Shown here: in pieces, positions 49,977 through 58,441 of the stretch
How the letters are laid out: each line of letters opens with the position of its first letter
Numbering within the stretch: position 1 is the stretch's first letter
Assembly (NCBI GenBank): GCA_035502775.1
Contig: DATJUB010000013.1
Coordinates: 1-64,000, forward strand
Length of the DNA stretch: 64,000 nt
Direction of reading: 5' to 3'
DNA from: 67-14 sp035502775
GTDB taxonomy: Bacteria; Actinomycetota; Thermoleophilia; Solirubrobacterales; 70-9
Translations under genes and position numbers: made by a program
The notes under the pieces: model-generated
Told to the model about the DNA's origin: nothing
The model's database searches: none
Seen by the model: only the letters and a program-made list of their open reading frames with translations

Positions 49977-52199
49977 ATGGGAAAGAAAACGTTCGCGATT
50001 CTGCTGTTGATCACCGCCGGATTCGCCGCGCTGGCGGGCCTGACCGCGGCGGATGCGGGCGCGGTCAGGTACACGGTCACGCAATGCGGCTGGCACGTCG
50101 GACAGGACGCCGCCTGGGCCGACACGAGCGCGGACAAGTTCCTGAGGAGCTCCTACTGCCAGACGCCCGAGTCGGCCGATCCCTTCGACGGGGTGCATCT
50201 GAGCAGCCAGACCCGCGACTCGGCGAGCACGGTCGCGGGAACGCGGTTCGCCCGCTGGCGCTGGCAGGCTCCGCCCGGTACCGGGATCGTGACGGTCGAT
50301 GGGCAGCGGTGGCAGGTGCTGCGGGACGGATTCCAGCATCGCATCGGCGGGGTCGACCCGGGCGGTGATTTCGAGCCGTTCGCGCAGCTCACCTCGACCG
50401 ACACCGTCAAGCGCGGCTTCGCCTCGTCTTTTTCACCCTTCGCGAAAGCGGTCGAATCTCGCCTGCTCTGCGCAAAGGCCGAGGACAAGCTCTGTTCCGC
50501 GAGTTCGAACTCGTCGGCGGGTGTTCGCGGCCTGACCATCACGCTCGACGATTCGCTGAAACCCGGAGTCTCGGCCGGCGGTCCGCTCACCGGTGGTGAG
50601 TGGCTGCGGGGATCGCAGGCCGTCACCTACTCGGCGGGAGATACCGGGTCGGGGATCCGCTTCGGACAGACCTTCGTCGACGGTGCGCAGCGGGCACAGA
50701 CCGAGCACGGCTGTGCCAAGGCGTTCATCGCGGGCCAGTGGCGCGGCACGGAGATGCAGCCCTGCTCGGGCGGTGCCTCGGGAAGTCATGCGGTCCAGAC
50801 GGCCGGGCTCAGCGATGGTCCCCACCAGCTTCGCCAATGCGCGGTGGATTTCGCCGGGAACACCGGCTGCGCGGCCGATCTGACGATCCGGACCGACAAC
50901 ACGGCGCCCGCCGCGCCCCGGGCCCTGAATGTGGACGGCGGTGAGGGCTGGCGCCGGGAGAACGGCTTCCGTCTCGGCTGGTTGGAACCGGACCAGGGCC
51001 GGGCGGCACCGATCGCGTCGTACGGGTACCGGATGGCGGGTCCGGGTTCCGGCACCGATCCGGCCTGGCGGTTCGGGAACGGCTCGACCGAGAGCATCCG
51101 GGTTCCGGGGCCGGGTGAGTTCCGCGTCTCGGTGTGGCTCGCGGACCGGGCCGGGAACACGGATCCGAGGGCGAGTGAGGAGGCGGTGCTTCGCCTGGAT
51201 GACGTCGCTCCGACCGCCTACTTCGTCGAGCCGCCGTCCGAAGATCCCGACCGTCTGCGGGTCGCGATCTCCGACGAGCATTCCGGCCCCGCGGGAGGAA
51301 CCATCTCCTTTCGCCGCCAGGGTGAGGATGAGTGGAGGAGGCTGCCGGCCGAGCAGGGCGGCGATTTGGCGGGGCGTCATCTGGAGGCCCGGTTTCCCTC
51401 GGAAGATCTTGAGCCCGGTATCTACGAGTTCCAGGCGAGGGTGCTCGACCTGGCGGGAAACGGTGCCGTGACCGAGCGGCGGGGCAACGGTTCGGCGATG
51501 ACCCTGACGGTCTCGCCCAAGGTCGAGCCGGAGCTCTCGGCCCGGCTGTCGAGGAAGGGCGAAAGTTCCCCGAGGATGGTCGTGCCGTTCGGGGAGGCGG
51601 CCACGGTCACGGGGAGGCTTTCGACTCCCGGTGGGGCCGGAATCGCCGGGCAGACGATCAGGGTCGAGCAGCGGCCGTCGCCCGGATCGATCGTGCAGAC
51701 CAGCTCCGAAGTTACGCAGACCGACGCGCATGGCGGCTTCGTGGTCGCGGTCGCGCCGGGAGCGTCCCGGACCCTGTTCGTGCGGTTCGACGAGACCAGG
51801 AAACTGGCCGGGGCGGCCGTGGGGCCCCTCGAGTTCAGGGTCAAGGGGTCGATCAGGCTGAATGCCGTTCCCCGGGCTCTGCGAACCGGGCGGAGATTGA
51901 GGCTGAACGGTTCGGTCGACATGCGCTGGACGGCCCGGCAGGAACGAGGCAGTCTCGTGGCGATCCAGTACCTCGAGCGGACCTCCGGACTGTGGCGGCC
52001 GGTGCTGGTGGCCCGATGCGACCGGCTCGGCCGGTTCCAGCGGACCTACCGGTTTCGCTACATCACCGGCTCGGCGCGGATCCGGCTGCGCGCGGTCCTG
52101 CTGCCGTCCCAGAATTTCCCGTTCGAATCCTCGGCATCGAAGGCGGTGACGGTCCGGGTGAAGGGCCGTGGGGCCGGGGAGCGGAGGGACAGGGTCTGA
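49977..52199 (+). CDS. Large secreted protein with Ig-like and carboxypeptidase-regulatory-like repeats
   Basis: A 740-residue exported protein. The signal peptide is about 1-27 (TFAILLLITAGFAALAGL). An N-terminal lectin-like domain of about 210 residues has several cysteines. Then come beta-sandwich repeats with phrases such as GPHQLRQCAVDFAGNTGC and GEFRVSVWLADRAGNTD, where DxAGN marks Ig-like adhesion modules, and a C-terminal part with GRLSTPGGAGIAGQTIRVEQ like carboxypeptidase-regulatory domains. No anchor or LPxTG is seen. GAGGAG is 6 bases upstream of ATG 49977. It probably acts on the cell surface; the partner is unknown. Confidence 0.85.
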   Translation: MGKKTFAILLLITAGFAALAGLTAADAGAVRYTVTQCGWHVGQDAAWADTSADKFLRSSYCQTPESADPFDGVHLSSQTRDSASTVAGTRFARWRWQAPPGTGIVTVDGQRWQVLRDGFQHRIGGVDPGGDFEPFAQLTSTDTVKRGFASSFSPFAKAVESRLLCAKAEDKLCSASSNSSAGVRGLTITLDDSLKPGVSAGGPLTGGEWLRGSQAVTYSAGDTGSGIRFGQTFVDGAQRAQTEHGCAKAFIAGQWRGTEMQPCSGGASGSHAVQTAGLSDGPHQLRQCAVDFAGNTGCAADLTIRTDNTAPAAPRALNVDGGEGWRRENGFRLGWLEPDQGRAAPIASYGYRMAGPGSGTDPAWRFGNGSTESIRVPGPGEFRVSVWLADRAGNTDPRASEEAVLRLDDVAPTAYFVEPPSEDPDRLRVAISDEHSGPAGGTISFRRQGEDEWRRLPAEQGGDLAGRHLEARFPSEDLEPGIYEFQARVLDLAGNGAVTERRGNGSAMTLTVSPKVEPELSARLSRKGESSPRMVVPFGEAATVTGRLSTPGGAGIAGQTIRVEQRPSPGSIVQTSSEVTQTDAHGGFVVAVAPGASRTLFVRFDETRKLAGAAVGPLEFRVKGSIRLNAVPRALRTGRRLRLNGSVDMRWTARQERGSLVAIQYLERTSGLWRPVLVARCDRLGRFQRTYRFRYITGSARIRLRAVLLPSQNFPFESSASKAVTVRVKGRGAGERRDRV

Positions 52200-52265
52200 G
52201 TGGGGCCGGCCCCGGGGCCGGCGACAGGGAGCCGGCCCGGCACGAGGCCGGGCCGGTCCCGCTCA
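52196..52265. terminator. Compound GC-rich hairpins between convergent genes
   Basis: A 10-bp perfect hairpin (52232-52241 with 52247-52256) lies inside a longer structure whose outer arms start CTGAG (52196) and end CTCAG (52265), pairing over 14 positions with two G-U pairs. It lies between the end of the secreted-protein gene and the stop of the 44-residue gene, so it may terminate both. Confidence 0.55.
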
Positions 52266-52272
52266 GTGGTGC

Positions 52273-52407
52273 CTACAGACCGAAAACGCCGATCAGCACG
52301 GGCAGCGCGATGGCTGTCCCGGCGATACCACCGACCACGTAGGCAATGACGGCGCGAACGCCTGTCGTTTCGACTACGGGGGCTACTACTGGTGAGTTCA
52401 GATCCAT
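52273..52407 (-). CDS. 44-residue membrane microprotein under a c-di-AMP riboswitch
   Basis: The product begins MDLNSPVVAPVVETTGVRAV and ends PVLIGVFGL. Residues 20-43 form one hydrophobic helix rich in Gly, Ala and Val (IAYVVGGIAGTAIALPV), so it is a single-span membrane peptide with a short polar N terminus. AAGGAGG lies 5 bases before the ATG, a textbook ribosome site. The gene is the only one downstream of the aptamer at 52424-52570. I do not recognise the family. c-di-AMP riboswitches usually control osmolyte or K+ transport and cell-wall genes, which suggests a role at the envelope, but that is inference. Confidence 0.8.
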   Translation of the reverse strand: MDLNSPVVAPVVETTGVRAVIAYVVGGIAGTAIALPVLIGVFGL

Positions 52408-52423
52408 TGTCGCCTCCTTCTTC

Positions 52424-52570
52424 GTCAGGCCTACGGGGTTAGCTGACGGGCTCGCGCTGAAGAAGCTGCGCTACGGACCTGGGTCCGATTCGCCCCCGAG
52501 GATCGGCCTTCGCCTCACCTCAATGGGTCCCCCGCTCCGGAACCATGTGGGTCCGGACTCGGCAGTTCAC
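52424..52570 (-). ncRNA. Cyclic di-AMP riboswitch (ydaO-yuaA type)
   Basis: Read on the minus strand, three blocks match the ydaO aptamer: GAGCGGGGGACCCATTGAG, the later GGGCGAATC, and GAGCCCGTCAGCTAACCCCG ending TAGGC near 52429. Their order and spacing agree with that class. The 5' edge GAACTGCC can pair with the 3' GGC to close the aptamer. No intrinsic terminator lies between it and the ribosome site at 52413-52419, so control of translation, or by another route, is more likely than a simple terminator switch. Confidence 0.93.
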
Positions 52571-52585
52571 ATCTGAACGATCTCG

Positions 52586-52591
52586 ATACTA
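52586..52591 (-). promoter_or_regulatory. -10 box for the riboswitch transcript
   Basis: TAGTAT on the minus strand would start the transcript near 52578, just upstream of the aptamer's first paired bases. I cannot assign a clear -35. Confidence 0.45.
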
Positions 52592-52631
52592 GCCGATTCG
52601 CGGGCGGGCTCGAGATGCCTGCCGGTGGTGC

Positions 52632-52967
52632 TCAGGGACCGAAGCGGGCGGCGCAGCGCTGGATCCTGGCGATGTCCTGATTCGAGTTCTGGACGCATCT
52701 GAGGAGCCGCTGCTGTTTCCTGCCGGAAGTTGTCGTTATCGATCGTTTGATCTGGACCTGGCTGAACTTGCGGTTCGTCGTGTTCGAACCGTCGAATGCC
52801 CGGTTGACCTCTTCCATGGCGCTGGAGATGTTCGCGTTGACGCCCTTGGTCACGTTCTCGGTCGTGTTCAGGACCGGCTTGAGGATGAACACGTAGACGA
52901 GCGCCAGCGTCGCGGCCAGGACGGCGATTCTCACGATGGCTGTGACCAGCGTTCCCCCGATTTGCAT
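52632..52967 (-). CDS. Small single-span membrane protein with coiled-coil-like tail
   Basis: A 111-residue protein. MQIGGTLVTAIVRIAVLAAT opens it and residues 8-30 form a membrane helix; the rest is polar, with a helical stretch (GVNANISSAMEEVNRAF) and a very basic C terminus holding two cysteines. The frame is open further upstream, but ATG 52967 is the first start that leaves room for the divergent gene. No family recognised. Its stop lies 40 bases from the riboswitch promoter. Confidence 0.65.
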   Translation of the reverse strand: MQIGGTLVTAIVRIAVLAATLALVYVFILKPVLNTTENVTKGVNANISSAMEEVNRAFDGSNTTNRKFSQVQIKRSITTTSGRKQQRLLRCVQNSNQDIARIQRCAARFGP

Positions 52968-52985
52968 GTGGGAAAGCCTAGCGCC

Positions 52986-52991
52986 CATAAT
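52986..52991 (+). promoter_or_regulatory. -10 box for the acyl-CoA dehydrogenase gene
   Basis: CATAAT lies 9 bases before GTG 53001 and supports that start as a leaderless or nearly leaderless one. Confidence 0.4.
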
Positions 52992-53000
52992 GACGTCAAG

Positions 53001-54158
53001 GTGAAACCAGAGGATTTCCTTGAGATAGACAGGCTGCTTTCCGACGAGGAGCGCCTGATCAAAGAGACGGTCGCCCGCTACGTCGACGAGAAGTATCTGC
53101 CGGGCGTGAACGAGCATTTCGAGCGGGGCACGTTCGACACCTCGGTTCCGGGGGCGCTCGGAGATCTGAACGTTCTCGGCATGCATCTGAAGGGCTACGG
53201 CTGTGCCGGATCGAGCGCGGTCGCGTACGGGATCGCGTGCATGGAGCTCGAGGCGGGAGACAGCGCCCTGCGTTCCTTCTGCTCGGTGCAGGGGTCACTT
53301 GCGATGTTCGCGATCTGGAAGTACGGATCGGAGGAGCAGAAGCGGCGTTGGCTGCCCGAGATGGCGGCGGGCCGCATCATCGGCTGCTTCGGCCTGACCG
53401 AGCCCGACTCCGGTTCGGATCCGGCCAGTATGCGCACCAAGGCGGTCCGCGACGGTGACGACTGGATCCTGAACGGGGCGAAGATGTGGATCACTTCGGG
53501 CACGATCAGCGGCGTCGCCGTGGTCTGGGCGAGAACCGAGGCCGGGGTCGAGGGGTTCCTTCTCGAGCCGGGAATGGATGGGTTCACCGCGCCCGAGATG
53601 CACGGCAAGCTCTCCCTGCGAGCCTCGGTCACGTCCGAGTTGATCTTCGATGACGTCAGGGTTCCGGACGCGAACCGCCTGCCCGGCGTCCAGTCGCTCC
53701 GGGGTCCGCTCAGCTGCCTGAACGAGGCCCGGTACGGGATCGTGTGGGGAGTGGTCGGCGCGGCCCGTTCATGCTTCGAGGCGGCGCTCGAGTACTCGCT
53801 GACCCGTGAGCAGTTCGGCAGGCCGATCGCCTCGTTCCAGCTGACCCAGGACAAGCTCGCCGATATGGCTGCCGGAGTCCAGCAGGGCTATCTGCTCGCG
53901 CTCCACCTGGGCCGCCTGAAGGACGAGGGCAAGATCACGACCGAGCAGATCAGCATGGGCAAACGCCAGAACGTGAGGATGGCCCGCGAGGTGGCGGCCA
54001 CGGCCAGGGGCGTGCTCGGGGCCAACGGAATCACCCTCGAGTACCCGGTCCTGCGCCACGCCAACAACCTCGAGTCGGTCTTCACGTACGAGGGAACGGA
54101 CGAGATCCACACATTGAGCATAGGCAAGGCCCTGACGGGAATCTCAGCCTTCACGTAG
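53001..54158 (+). CDS. Acyl-CoA dehydrogenase, glutaryl-CoA dehydrogenase-like
   Basis: A 385-residue FAD enzyme. GCFGLTEPDSGSDPASMRTK binds FAD and substrate, LNGAKMWITSGTISGVAVVW the beta domain, and the catalytic Glu lies in VFTYEGTDEIHTLSIGKALT, the position used by glutaryl-CoA dehydrogenases. That family takes glutaryl-CoA to crotonyl-CoA in lysine and tryptophan breakdown. Start GTG 53001 is preferred over TTG 52962, which would overlap the divergent gene. No other pathway gene lies beside it. Confidence 0.9.
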   Translation: MKPEDFLEIDRLLSDEERLIKETVARYVDEKYLPGVNEHFERGTFDTSVPGALGDLNVLGMHLKGYGCAGSSAVAYGIACMELEAGDSALRSFCSVQGSLAMFAIWKYGSEEQKRRWLPEMAAGRIIGCFGLTEPDSGSDPASMRTKAVRDGDDWILNGAKMWITSGTISGVAVVWARTEAGVEGFLLEPGMDGFTAPEMHGKLSLRASVTSELIFDDVRVPDANRLPGVQSLRGPLSCLNEARYGIVWGVVGAARSCFEAALEYSLTREQFGRPIASFQLTQDKLADMAAGVQQGYLLALHLGRLKDEGKITTEQISMGKRQNVRMAREVAATARGVLGANGITLEYPVLRHANNLESVFTYEGTDEIHTLSIGKALTGISAFT

Positions 54159-54289
54159 AAGTCCCACCGCCCAGAACACCCCGAGGGTTCTGTCTGCCGA
54201 TAGCCGAGATATGGAGGGCAAGAAGATCGACAGAACACCCGACGCGACATGGGGCGCCACCGAGTCATGGGCGCAGGCTGGGGTGGGTC

Positions 54290-55366
54290 CTAGCGCGGGT
54301 ACTTCTTGGCGAACTTCGGGAAGCTCGACTTCATCACGTTGCGCTTCACGATCTTCCGGCTCTTGGGGAAGTTCTGGATCCGGAACTCGTTCGAGGTGCC
54401 GAAATCCTGGTAGTAGACGAGCATCTTCGCCTGTTCGCGGGTGCGCATGAAACGGAAGATCTTCTTGACGTAGCCGGGCTTGTCGGATCCCCAGAGGCCC
54501 CACTCGGTGAGGGCGAACGGCTTGTTCTTGCCGATCGCGAACTTGGCGTAATAGCGCTTCAGGTCACGCCAGCTTCCGTAGCGGGAGTAGAAGTCGGTGG
54601 CGACCCAGTCGACCCAGTCCTTGCCCGGCCAGTACTTGCTCGGCCGGTTCGTGGGTACGGTCGGCGATCCTCCCGGGAGCGGGCTCCAGATCAGGGCGAC
54701 CGGAGCGGTCGGCAGGCGCCGGGGCAGCTTGCCCTTCTTGCGCAGCTTCTGGATCTTGGGCAGCCCGATGTCCTTGAGATCCGCGTTGATCGATCCGCGC
54801 TTGCCGCCTCCGCGCACGATGATCGCGATCCGCCGGAAGGCCGACTTGTACCACTTGAAAGCGTAGGAACCGCCGCGAACATTGCCCGAGCAATCGACAC
54901 CGGCATAGGCGTTCAGGCAGCGGTTCGGCTCGCCCATCGGCCGGATGTAGGCCCGGATCCTCTTGCGGTCGAGGGCGGTGTTGAGCCGCAGCAGGTAGTC
55001 GTCGCCTCGGCCGAGGGCGATCTGGCGGGGCGTGATCAGCTCGGTGCCGTCGTCGGCGCGGGTGGTGATGTGAAGCATCGGACGGGCCCTGACCGACTTC
55101 CAGCGCGGCATCGCCTGGTGGAGGCTGTTGCCCCAGGGATGGAAGGTCTGGATGACCGGGGGATGCTTGCCGACAGCGCGGGCGAAATCCCGGAACTGGC
55201 TGGCCTCACCGGTGTCGGTCACACCGAGATAGGTTTGGCCCGACGGGGGCGTCAGCGTGCGGGCCCCGGCCTGAGAGGTCAGGGAGACCCAGCCGACCGT
55301 CGCGATCAGCACGAGGGTGACGGCGAGGGCAGGGGCGTTTGTCTTTCGGAGAATGGCTAGAGGCAT
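54290..55366 (-). CDS. Secreted GH26-like protein (family B member 2)
   Basis: A 358-residue paralog of the protein at 45097. The signal peptide is about 1-34 (ALAVTLVLIATVGWVSLTSQ). QTYLGVTDTGEASQF, QTFHPWGNSLHQAMPRWKSV, MLHITTRADDGTELITPRQI, acid/base candidate in YIRPMGEPNRCLNAYAG and nucleophile candidate in FALTEWGLWGS are shared with its relative. The frame runs to 55552, but ATG 55366 starts the signal peptide. No sugar-utilisation genes are near. Confidence 0.86.
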   Translation of the reverse strand: MPLAILRKTNAPALAVTLVLIATVGWVSLTSQAGARTLTPPSGQTYLGVTDTGEASQFRDFARAVGKHPPVIQTFHPWGNSLHQAMPRWKSVRARPMLHITTRADDGTELITPRQIALGRGDDYLLRLNTALDRKRIRAYIRPMGEPNRCLNAYAGVDCSGNVRGGSYAFKWYKSAFRRIAIIVRGGGKRGSINADLKDIGLPKIQKLRKKGKLPRRLPTAPVALIWSPLPGGSPTVPTNRPSKYWPGKDWVDWVATDFYSRYGSWRDLKRYYAKFAIGKNKPFALTEWGLWGSDKPGYVKKIFRFMRTREQAKMLVYYQDFGTSNEFRIQNFPKSRKIVKRNVMKSSFPKFAKKYPR

Positions 55367-55572
55367 CACAGGTCGCAACCGGAGTTCGACCCGATGGTTG
55401 CGCCGAAGCAGCATAGGAACTTGCCGGGCGCAGCTCTCATGCGAAAGCGCGCCTGCAAGATGTCTTCCACGGGATTCACACGAAATGAGAAGGCCGCTCT
55501 CCTTTTGGGCGTATTCTTGTCGCAAGCGGCGGAAACGGGTTCCGCAACGCAATCGAGGAGACGGGGTGAGCA

Positions 55573-56007
55573 GTGAGCGAAGACTTTGAAGAGATGGGGC
55601 CGATCGATTATCTGGTGGTCGAATGGCCGGACCGCCAGCCCACGGGAGAGGCGGCTCCGTACCTGCTTGATCTGGTCGATCGCGGACTGATCCGCATTCT
55701 CGATCTGGCTTTCATCGTCAAGACCGAGGAAGGCGTGGTCGAGTCGGTGGAGATCAGCGCGCTCGGCGCGGCCGCGGACGATCTGTCGGCCTTCGAAGGA
55801 GCCTCGTCGGGGCTGCTGACCGACGACGATTTCACCGAGGCCGGCCTCGCGCTCGAGCCCGGAACCTCGGCCGCGCTGCTCGTCTACGAAAACCGCTGGG
55901 CGGCCCCGTTCGCCTCGGCCGTGAGGCGATCCGGCGCACAGCTCGTCGCCAGCGGCCGGATCCCGGTCCAGGCTCTCGAAGCGGCACTTGACGCCGCCGA
56001 AGCCTGA
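55573..56007 (+). CDS. DUF6325-like protein
   Basis: A 144-residue soluble protein. MGPIDYLVVEWPDRQPTGEA near the start and LLDLVDRGLIRILDLAFIVK are features I recall from the DUF6325 family of actinobacterial proteins, function unknown. The second half is Ala-rich and helical. Start GTG 55573 with GGAG upstream. The SHOCT gene follows in 31 bases and often accompanies this family. The 206 bases before it show nothing notable. Confidence 0.8.
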   Translation: MSEDFEEMGPIDYLVVEWPDRQPTGEAAPYLLDLVDRGLIRILDLAFIVKTEEGVVESVEISALGAAADDLSAFEGASSGLLTDDDFTEAGLALEPGTSAALLVYENRWAAPFASAVRRSGAQLVASGRIPVQALEAALDAAEA

Positions 56008-56038
56008 GTTTCCACAACGCCCAACAGGAGGATCAGAA

Positions 56039-56317
56039 ATGCCAGGACTACTCAGAGGCGTCGCCCGCACCGCGGTGATCGCCGGTACCGCCACCACCGT
56101 CAGCAACCGCGTTTCCCGCAGGCAGGGTCAACGCTGGGCCGAACAGGACGCGCAGGCCGCGATGCAGCAGGCCCCGCCCCAGGCCGCGGCTCCGGCCCCC
56201 GCCGCCGCGGGAGCCGACCCGATCGAGCAGCTGAAGAAGCTCGGCGAGCTGCGCGACAACGGCATCCTCACCGAGGAGGAGTTCGCCGCGGAGAAGGCGA
56301 AGGTCCTCGCCGGCTGA
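56039..56317 (+). CDS. SHOCT domain protein
   Basis: A 92-residue protein with a short basic N terminus (PGLLRGVARTAVIAGTATTV), a Pro/Ala-rich middle and the C-terminal SHOCT motif DPIEQLKKLGELRDNGILTE followed by EEFAAEKAKVLAG. SHOCT is a small helical pair found at the ends of many membrane and stress proteins. AGGAGG at 56026-56031 sets the start at ATG 56039 (7-base gap). Likely co-transcribed with the upstream DUF6325 gene. Confidence 0.88.
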   Translation: MPGLLRGVARTAVIAGTATTVSNRVSRRQGQRWAEQDAQAAMQQAPPQAAAPAPAAAGADPIEQLKKLGELRDNGILTEEEFAAEKAKVLAG

Positions 56318-56388
56318 GCGCCGGCCACCGGACGGCACGGCACCGCCCCCGGCGGCCTCTCGGGCCGGGGGACGGGGCTTGCCAAGAT

Positions 56389-56724
56389 ATGGACATGAGC
56401 CAGCCGGTCACCGAAGAGGAGTTCGAGGGGATGATCGCCGACGCGATCGACAACCTGCCCGACCAGTTCCGCGAGATCATCGAAGGAGTCGCGGTCGTCG
56501 TCTCCGATCTGGGTGAGGAACACCACGCCTACGGCATGTACTACGGCGACGGCATGTCCCGGGATTTCTACGAGGACCGGATCGTGATCTACCGTGACAC
56601 CCTGACCCGCGATTTCGGCCACGACCGCAATCTGCTCGCCTCCCAGGTCGAGCGCACCGTGCGGCACGAGCTCGGGCATCACATCGGCTTCAAGGAAAGC
56701 GGCGTGCGCGACCTGGGGCTGTGA
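56389..56724 (+). CDS. Putative zinc metallopeptidase (MMP-like, PF06262-type)
   Basis: A 111-residue minimal zincin. The motif HELGHH at residues 93-98 contains HExxH, and the domain begins TEEEFEGMIADAIDNLPDQF, which matches the small predicted metallopeptidase family. YGMYYGDG and IVIYRDTLTR are conserved-looking strands. ATG 56389 or 56395. Function is unknown. Confidence 0.85.
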   Translation: MDMSQPVTEEEFEGMIADAIDNLPDQFREIIEGVAVVVSDLGEEHHAYGMYYGDGMSRDFYEDRIVIYRDTLTRDFGHDRNLLASQVERTVRHELGHHIGFKESGVRDLGL

Positions 56725-56738
56725 GTTCGGACGGTCTG

Positions 56739-56744
56739 TAGGCT
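56739..56744 (+). promoter_or_regulatory. -10 box for the peptidyl-prolyl isomerase gene
   Basis: TAGGCT ends 6 bases before ATG 56751, so transcription should start at or by the A of the start codon. No ribosome site is present. Confidence 0.45.
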
Positions 56745-56750
56745 CAGACA

Positions 56751-57206
56751 ATGTCCAAAGCAACGCTGAACACAAACGCCGGGGCCATCGAGATCGAGTT
56801 CTTTGACGAGGACGCGCCGAAGACGGTCGAGAACTTCCGCAAGCTCGCGGCCGACGGCTTCTACGACGGCCTCGGTTTCCACCGCATCATCAAGGACTTC
56901 ATGATCCAGGGCGGCTGCCCCCAGGGCACCGGCACCGGTGGCCCGGGCTACACCTTCGAGGACGAGTTCAACCAGCACAAGGTCGTCCGCGGCGCGCTGG
57001 CGATGGCCAACGCCGGCCCGAACACCAACGGCTCGCAGTTCTTCATCGTCACGATCCCGGCCGCCGATTGGCTCGACGGCAAGCACACCGTTTTCGGTGA
57101 GGTCGTGAGCGGTATGGACGCGGTCGACGCGATCGAAGCCTCCGACACCGACGCGCGCGACAAGCCGCTCGAGCCGAAGGTGATCGAGTCGATTGACCTG
57201 AGCTGA
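56751..57206 (+). CDS. Peptidyl-prolyl cis-trans isomerase (cyclophilin type)
   Basis: The 151-residue cyclophilin catalyses proline isomerisation. FDEDAPKTVENFRKLAADGF, the active-site stretch FHRIIKDFMIQGGCPQGTGT, LAMANAGPNTNGSQFFI and DGKHTVFGEVV are all present. No signal peptide, so it acts in the cytoplasm. It converges with the FMN oxidase gene across a shared terminator. Confidence 0.97.
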   Translation: MSKATLNTNAGAIEIEFFDEDAPKTVENFRKLAADGFYDGLGFHRIIKDFMIQGGCPQGTGTGGPGYTFEDEFNQHKVVRGALAMANAGPNTNGSQFFIVTIPAADWLDGKHTVFGEVVSGMDAVDAIEASDTDARDKPLEPKVIESIDLS

Positions 57207-57220
57207 CGCTCAGCAGCAGC

Positions 57221-57270
57221 GATGATGCTCCTTTTCTGCTCCCGATGGGCGCAGAAAAGAGAGCATCATC
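57221..57270. terminator. Bidirectional terminator
   Basis: GATGATGCTC (57221-57230) pairs with GAGCATCATC (57261-57270), and TTTTCTGC (57232-57239) with GCAGAAAA (57251-57258), around an 11-base loop. It lies between the two convergent genes and includes the last codons of the minus-strand gene. Confidence 0.7.
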
Positions 57271-58441
57271 CGTTGTGCACCAGGGCTTCGGGCGTCAGCT
57301 CGGCCGGCGAGTTGAAGCCGGAAAGAGCCATGGCCAGGTCATAGTCGGCGAGGGTCGCCTTCAGCACCTTCTCGACTCCCGCCTGGCCCTCCAGTGCCAG
57401 CCCCCAGATGTAGGGGCGGCCGAGCAGGACCGCGTCGGCGCCGAGCGCCAATGCCTTGACGATGTCGGAACCGGTGCGGATACCGCTGTCGAACAGGATC
57501 GGGATCCGGCCGTCAACGGCTTTCGCGACCCCGGGTAGCGCGTCGATGCTGGCGATCGCGCCATCCACCTGGCGGCCGCCGTGATTGGAGACGATGATCC
57601 CGTCGATCCCGATCTCGATCGCCTGCCGGGCATCGTCCGGATGCTGGATTCCCTTGATGAGCAGCGGCAGCGAGGTGTGCCGGCGCAGCCACTCGATGCG
57701 ATCCCAGGTGAGCGCCGGGTTGACGTATGAGCCGATGTAGTGGCCGGTGGCCATGCCCGGGTTCTCCTCCGGTGTCTCGTCGAGCGCGGCCCGGAAGGCC
57801 GGATCGGAGAAGAAGTTGGCGACGCCGACCTGGTTGATGAAAGGCAGCCAGGCGTTCTGCAGATCACGGGTCTTCCAGCCGGGAATGAAGGTGTCGACCG
57901 TGATCACGATCGCCTTGTATCCGGCGGCCTCGGCCCGCTTGACCATCGAGGCGGTGATGTCGTCGTCGTTGGTCCAGTAGAGCTGGAACCAGCGTTCGCC
58001 GTCGCCGTTGGCCTCGGCGATCTCCTCCATCGTCTTGTCGGCCGCGGTGCTGGTGATCCAAGGCAGGCCGAGCTCGGCCGCGGCGCGGGCCGAAGCCAGC
58101 TCGCCGTCCTCGTGGGCGAGGGTCTGCACCCCGATCGGGGCCAGCATCACCGGGGCCGGCATCTTCGTGCCGAGGATCTCGGTTTCGTGGGAGCGGTTGC
58201 TGACGTCGCGCAGCATGCGAGGCACGATCCGCCAGCGGTCGAAGCCCTCCCGGTTGTACTTCATGGTCAGCTCGGATCCGGCGGCCGCCGCGATGTAGCC
58301 GGCGTTGCGGTCGTCCATCGCCTCGGCGGCGGCAGCTTCGAGCGCGCCGGTCTCCAGGGGCAGGCTCGGCAGCTCGCCGCCCAGCCCCTTCAGGTAGATC
58401 TCCTTGAAATGGTCGCCGTACTTCGGTTCGGGGATGCTCAA
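57266..58441 (-). CDS. FMN-dependent alpha-hydroxy acid oxidase (lactate 2-monooxygenase-like)
   Basis: A 391-residue TIM-barrel flavoprotein that oxidises an L-2-hydroxy acid such as lactate. It has RWRIVPRMLRDVSNR, PVMLAPIGVQTLAHEDGELA, FQLYW, LLIKGIQHPDD with the FMN lysine, and the active-site His-Gly-Gly-Arg in VSNHGGRQVDGAI. A long insertion after VDTFIPGWKTRDLQNAW resembles lactate monooxygenase rather than the shorter oxidases, though the exact product (pyruvate and peroxide, or acetate) is not clear. The start TTG overlaps the potassium channel stop by four bases. Confidence 0.9.
   Translation of the reverse strand: MSIPEPKYGDHFKEIYLKGLGGELPSLPLETGALEAAAAEAMDDRNAGYIAAAAGSELTMKYNREGFDRWRIVPRMLRDVSNRSHETEILGTKMPAPVMLAPIGVQTLAHEDGELASARAAAELGLPWITSTAADKTMEEIAEANGDGERWFQLYWTNDDDITASMVKRAEAAGYKAIVITVDTFIPGWKTRDLQNAWLPFINQVGVANFFSDPAFRAALDETPEENPGMATGHYIGSYVNPALTWDRIEWLRRHTSLPLLIKGIQHPDDARQAIEIGIDGIIVSNHGGRQVDGAIASIDALPGVAKAVDGRIPILFDSGIRTGSDIVKALALGADAVLLGRPYIWGLALEGQAGVEKVLKATLADYDLAMALSGFNSPAELTPEALVHNG

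Noticed and set aside
54171..54239. Repeated CAGAACACCC with small hairpin after the acyl-CoA dehydrogenase gene
   Set aside because: Only ten bases and two copies; at most a weak terminator structure.
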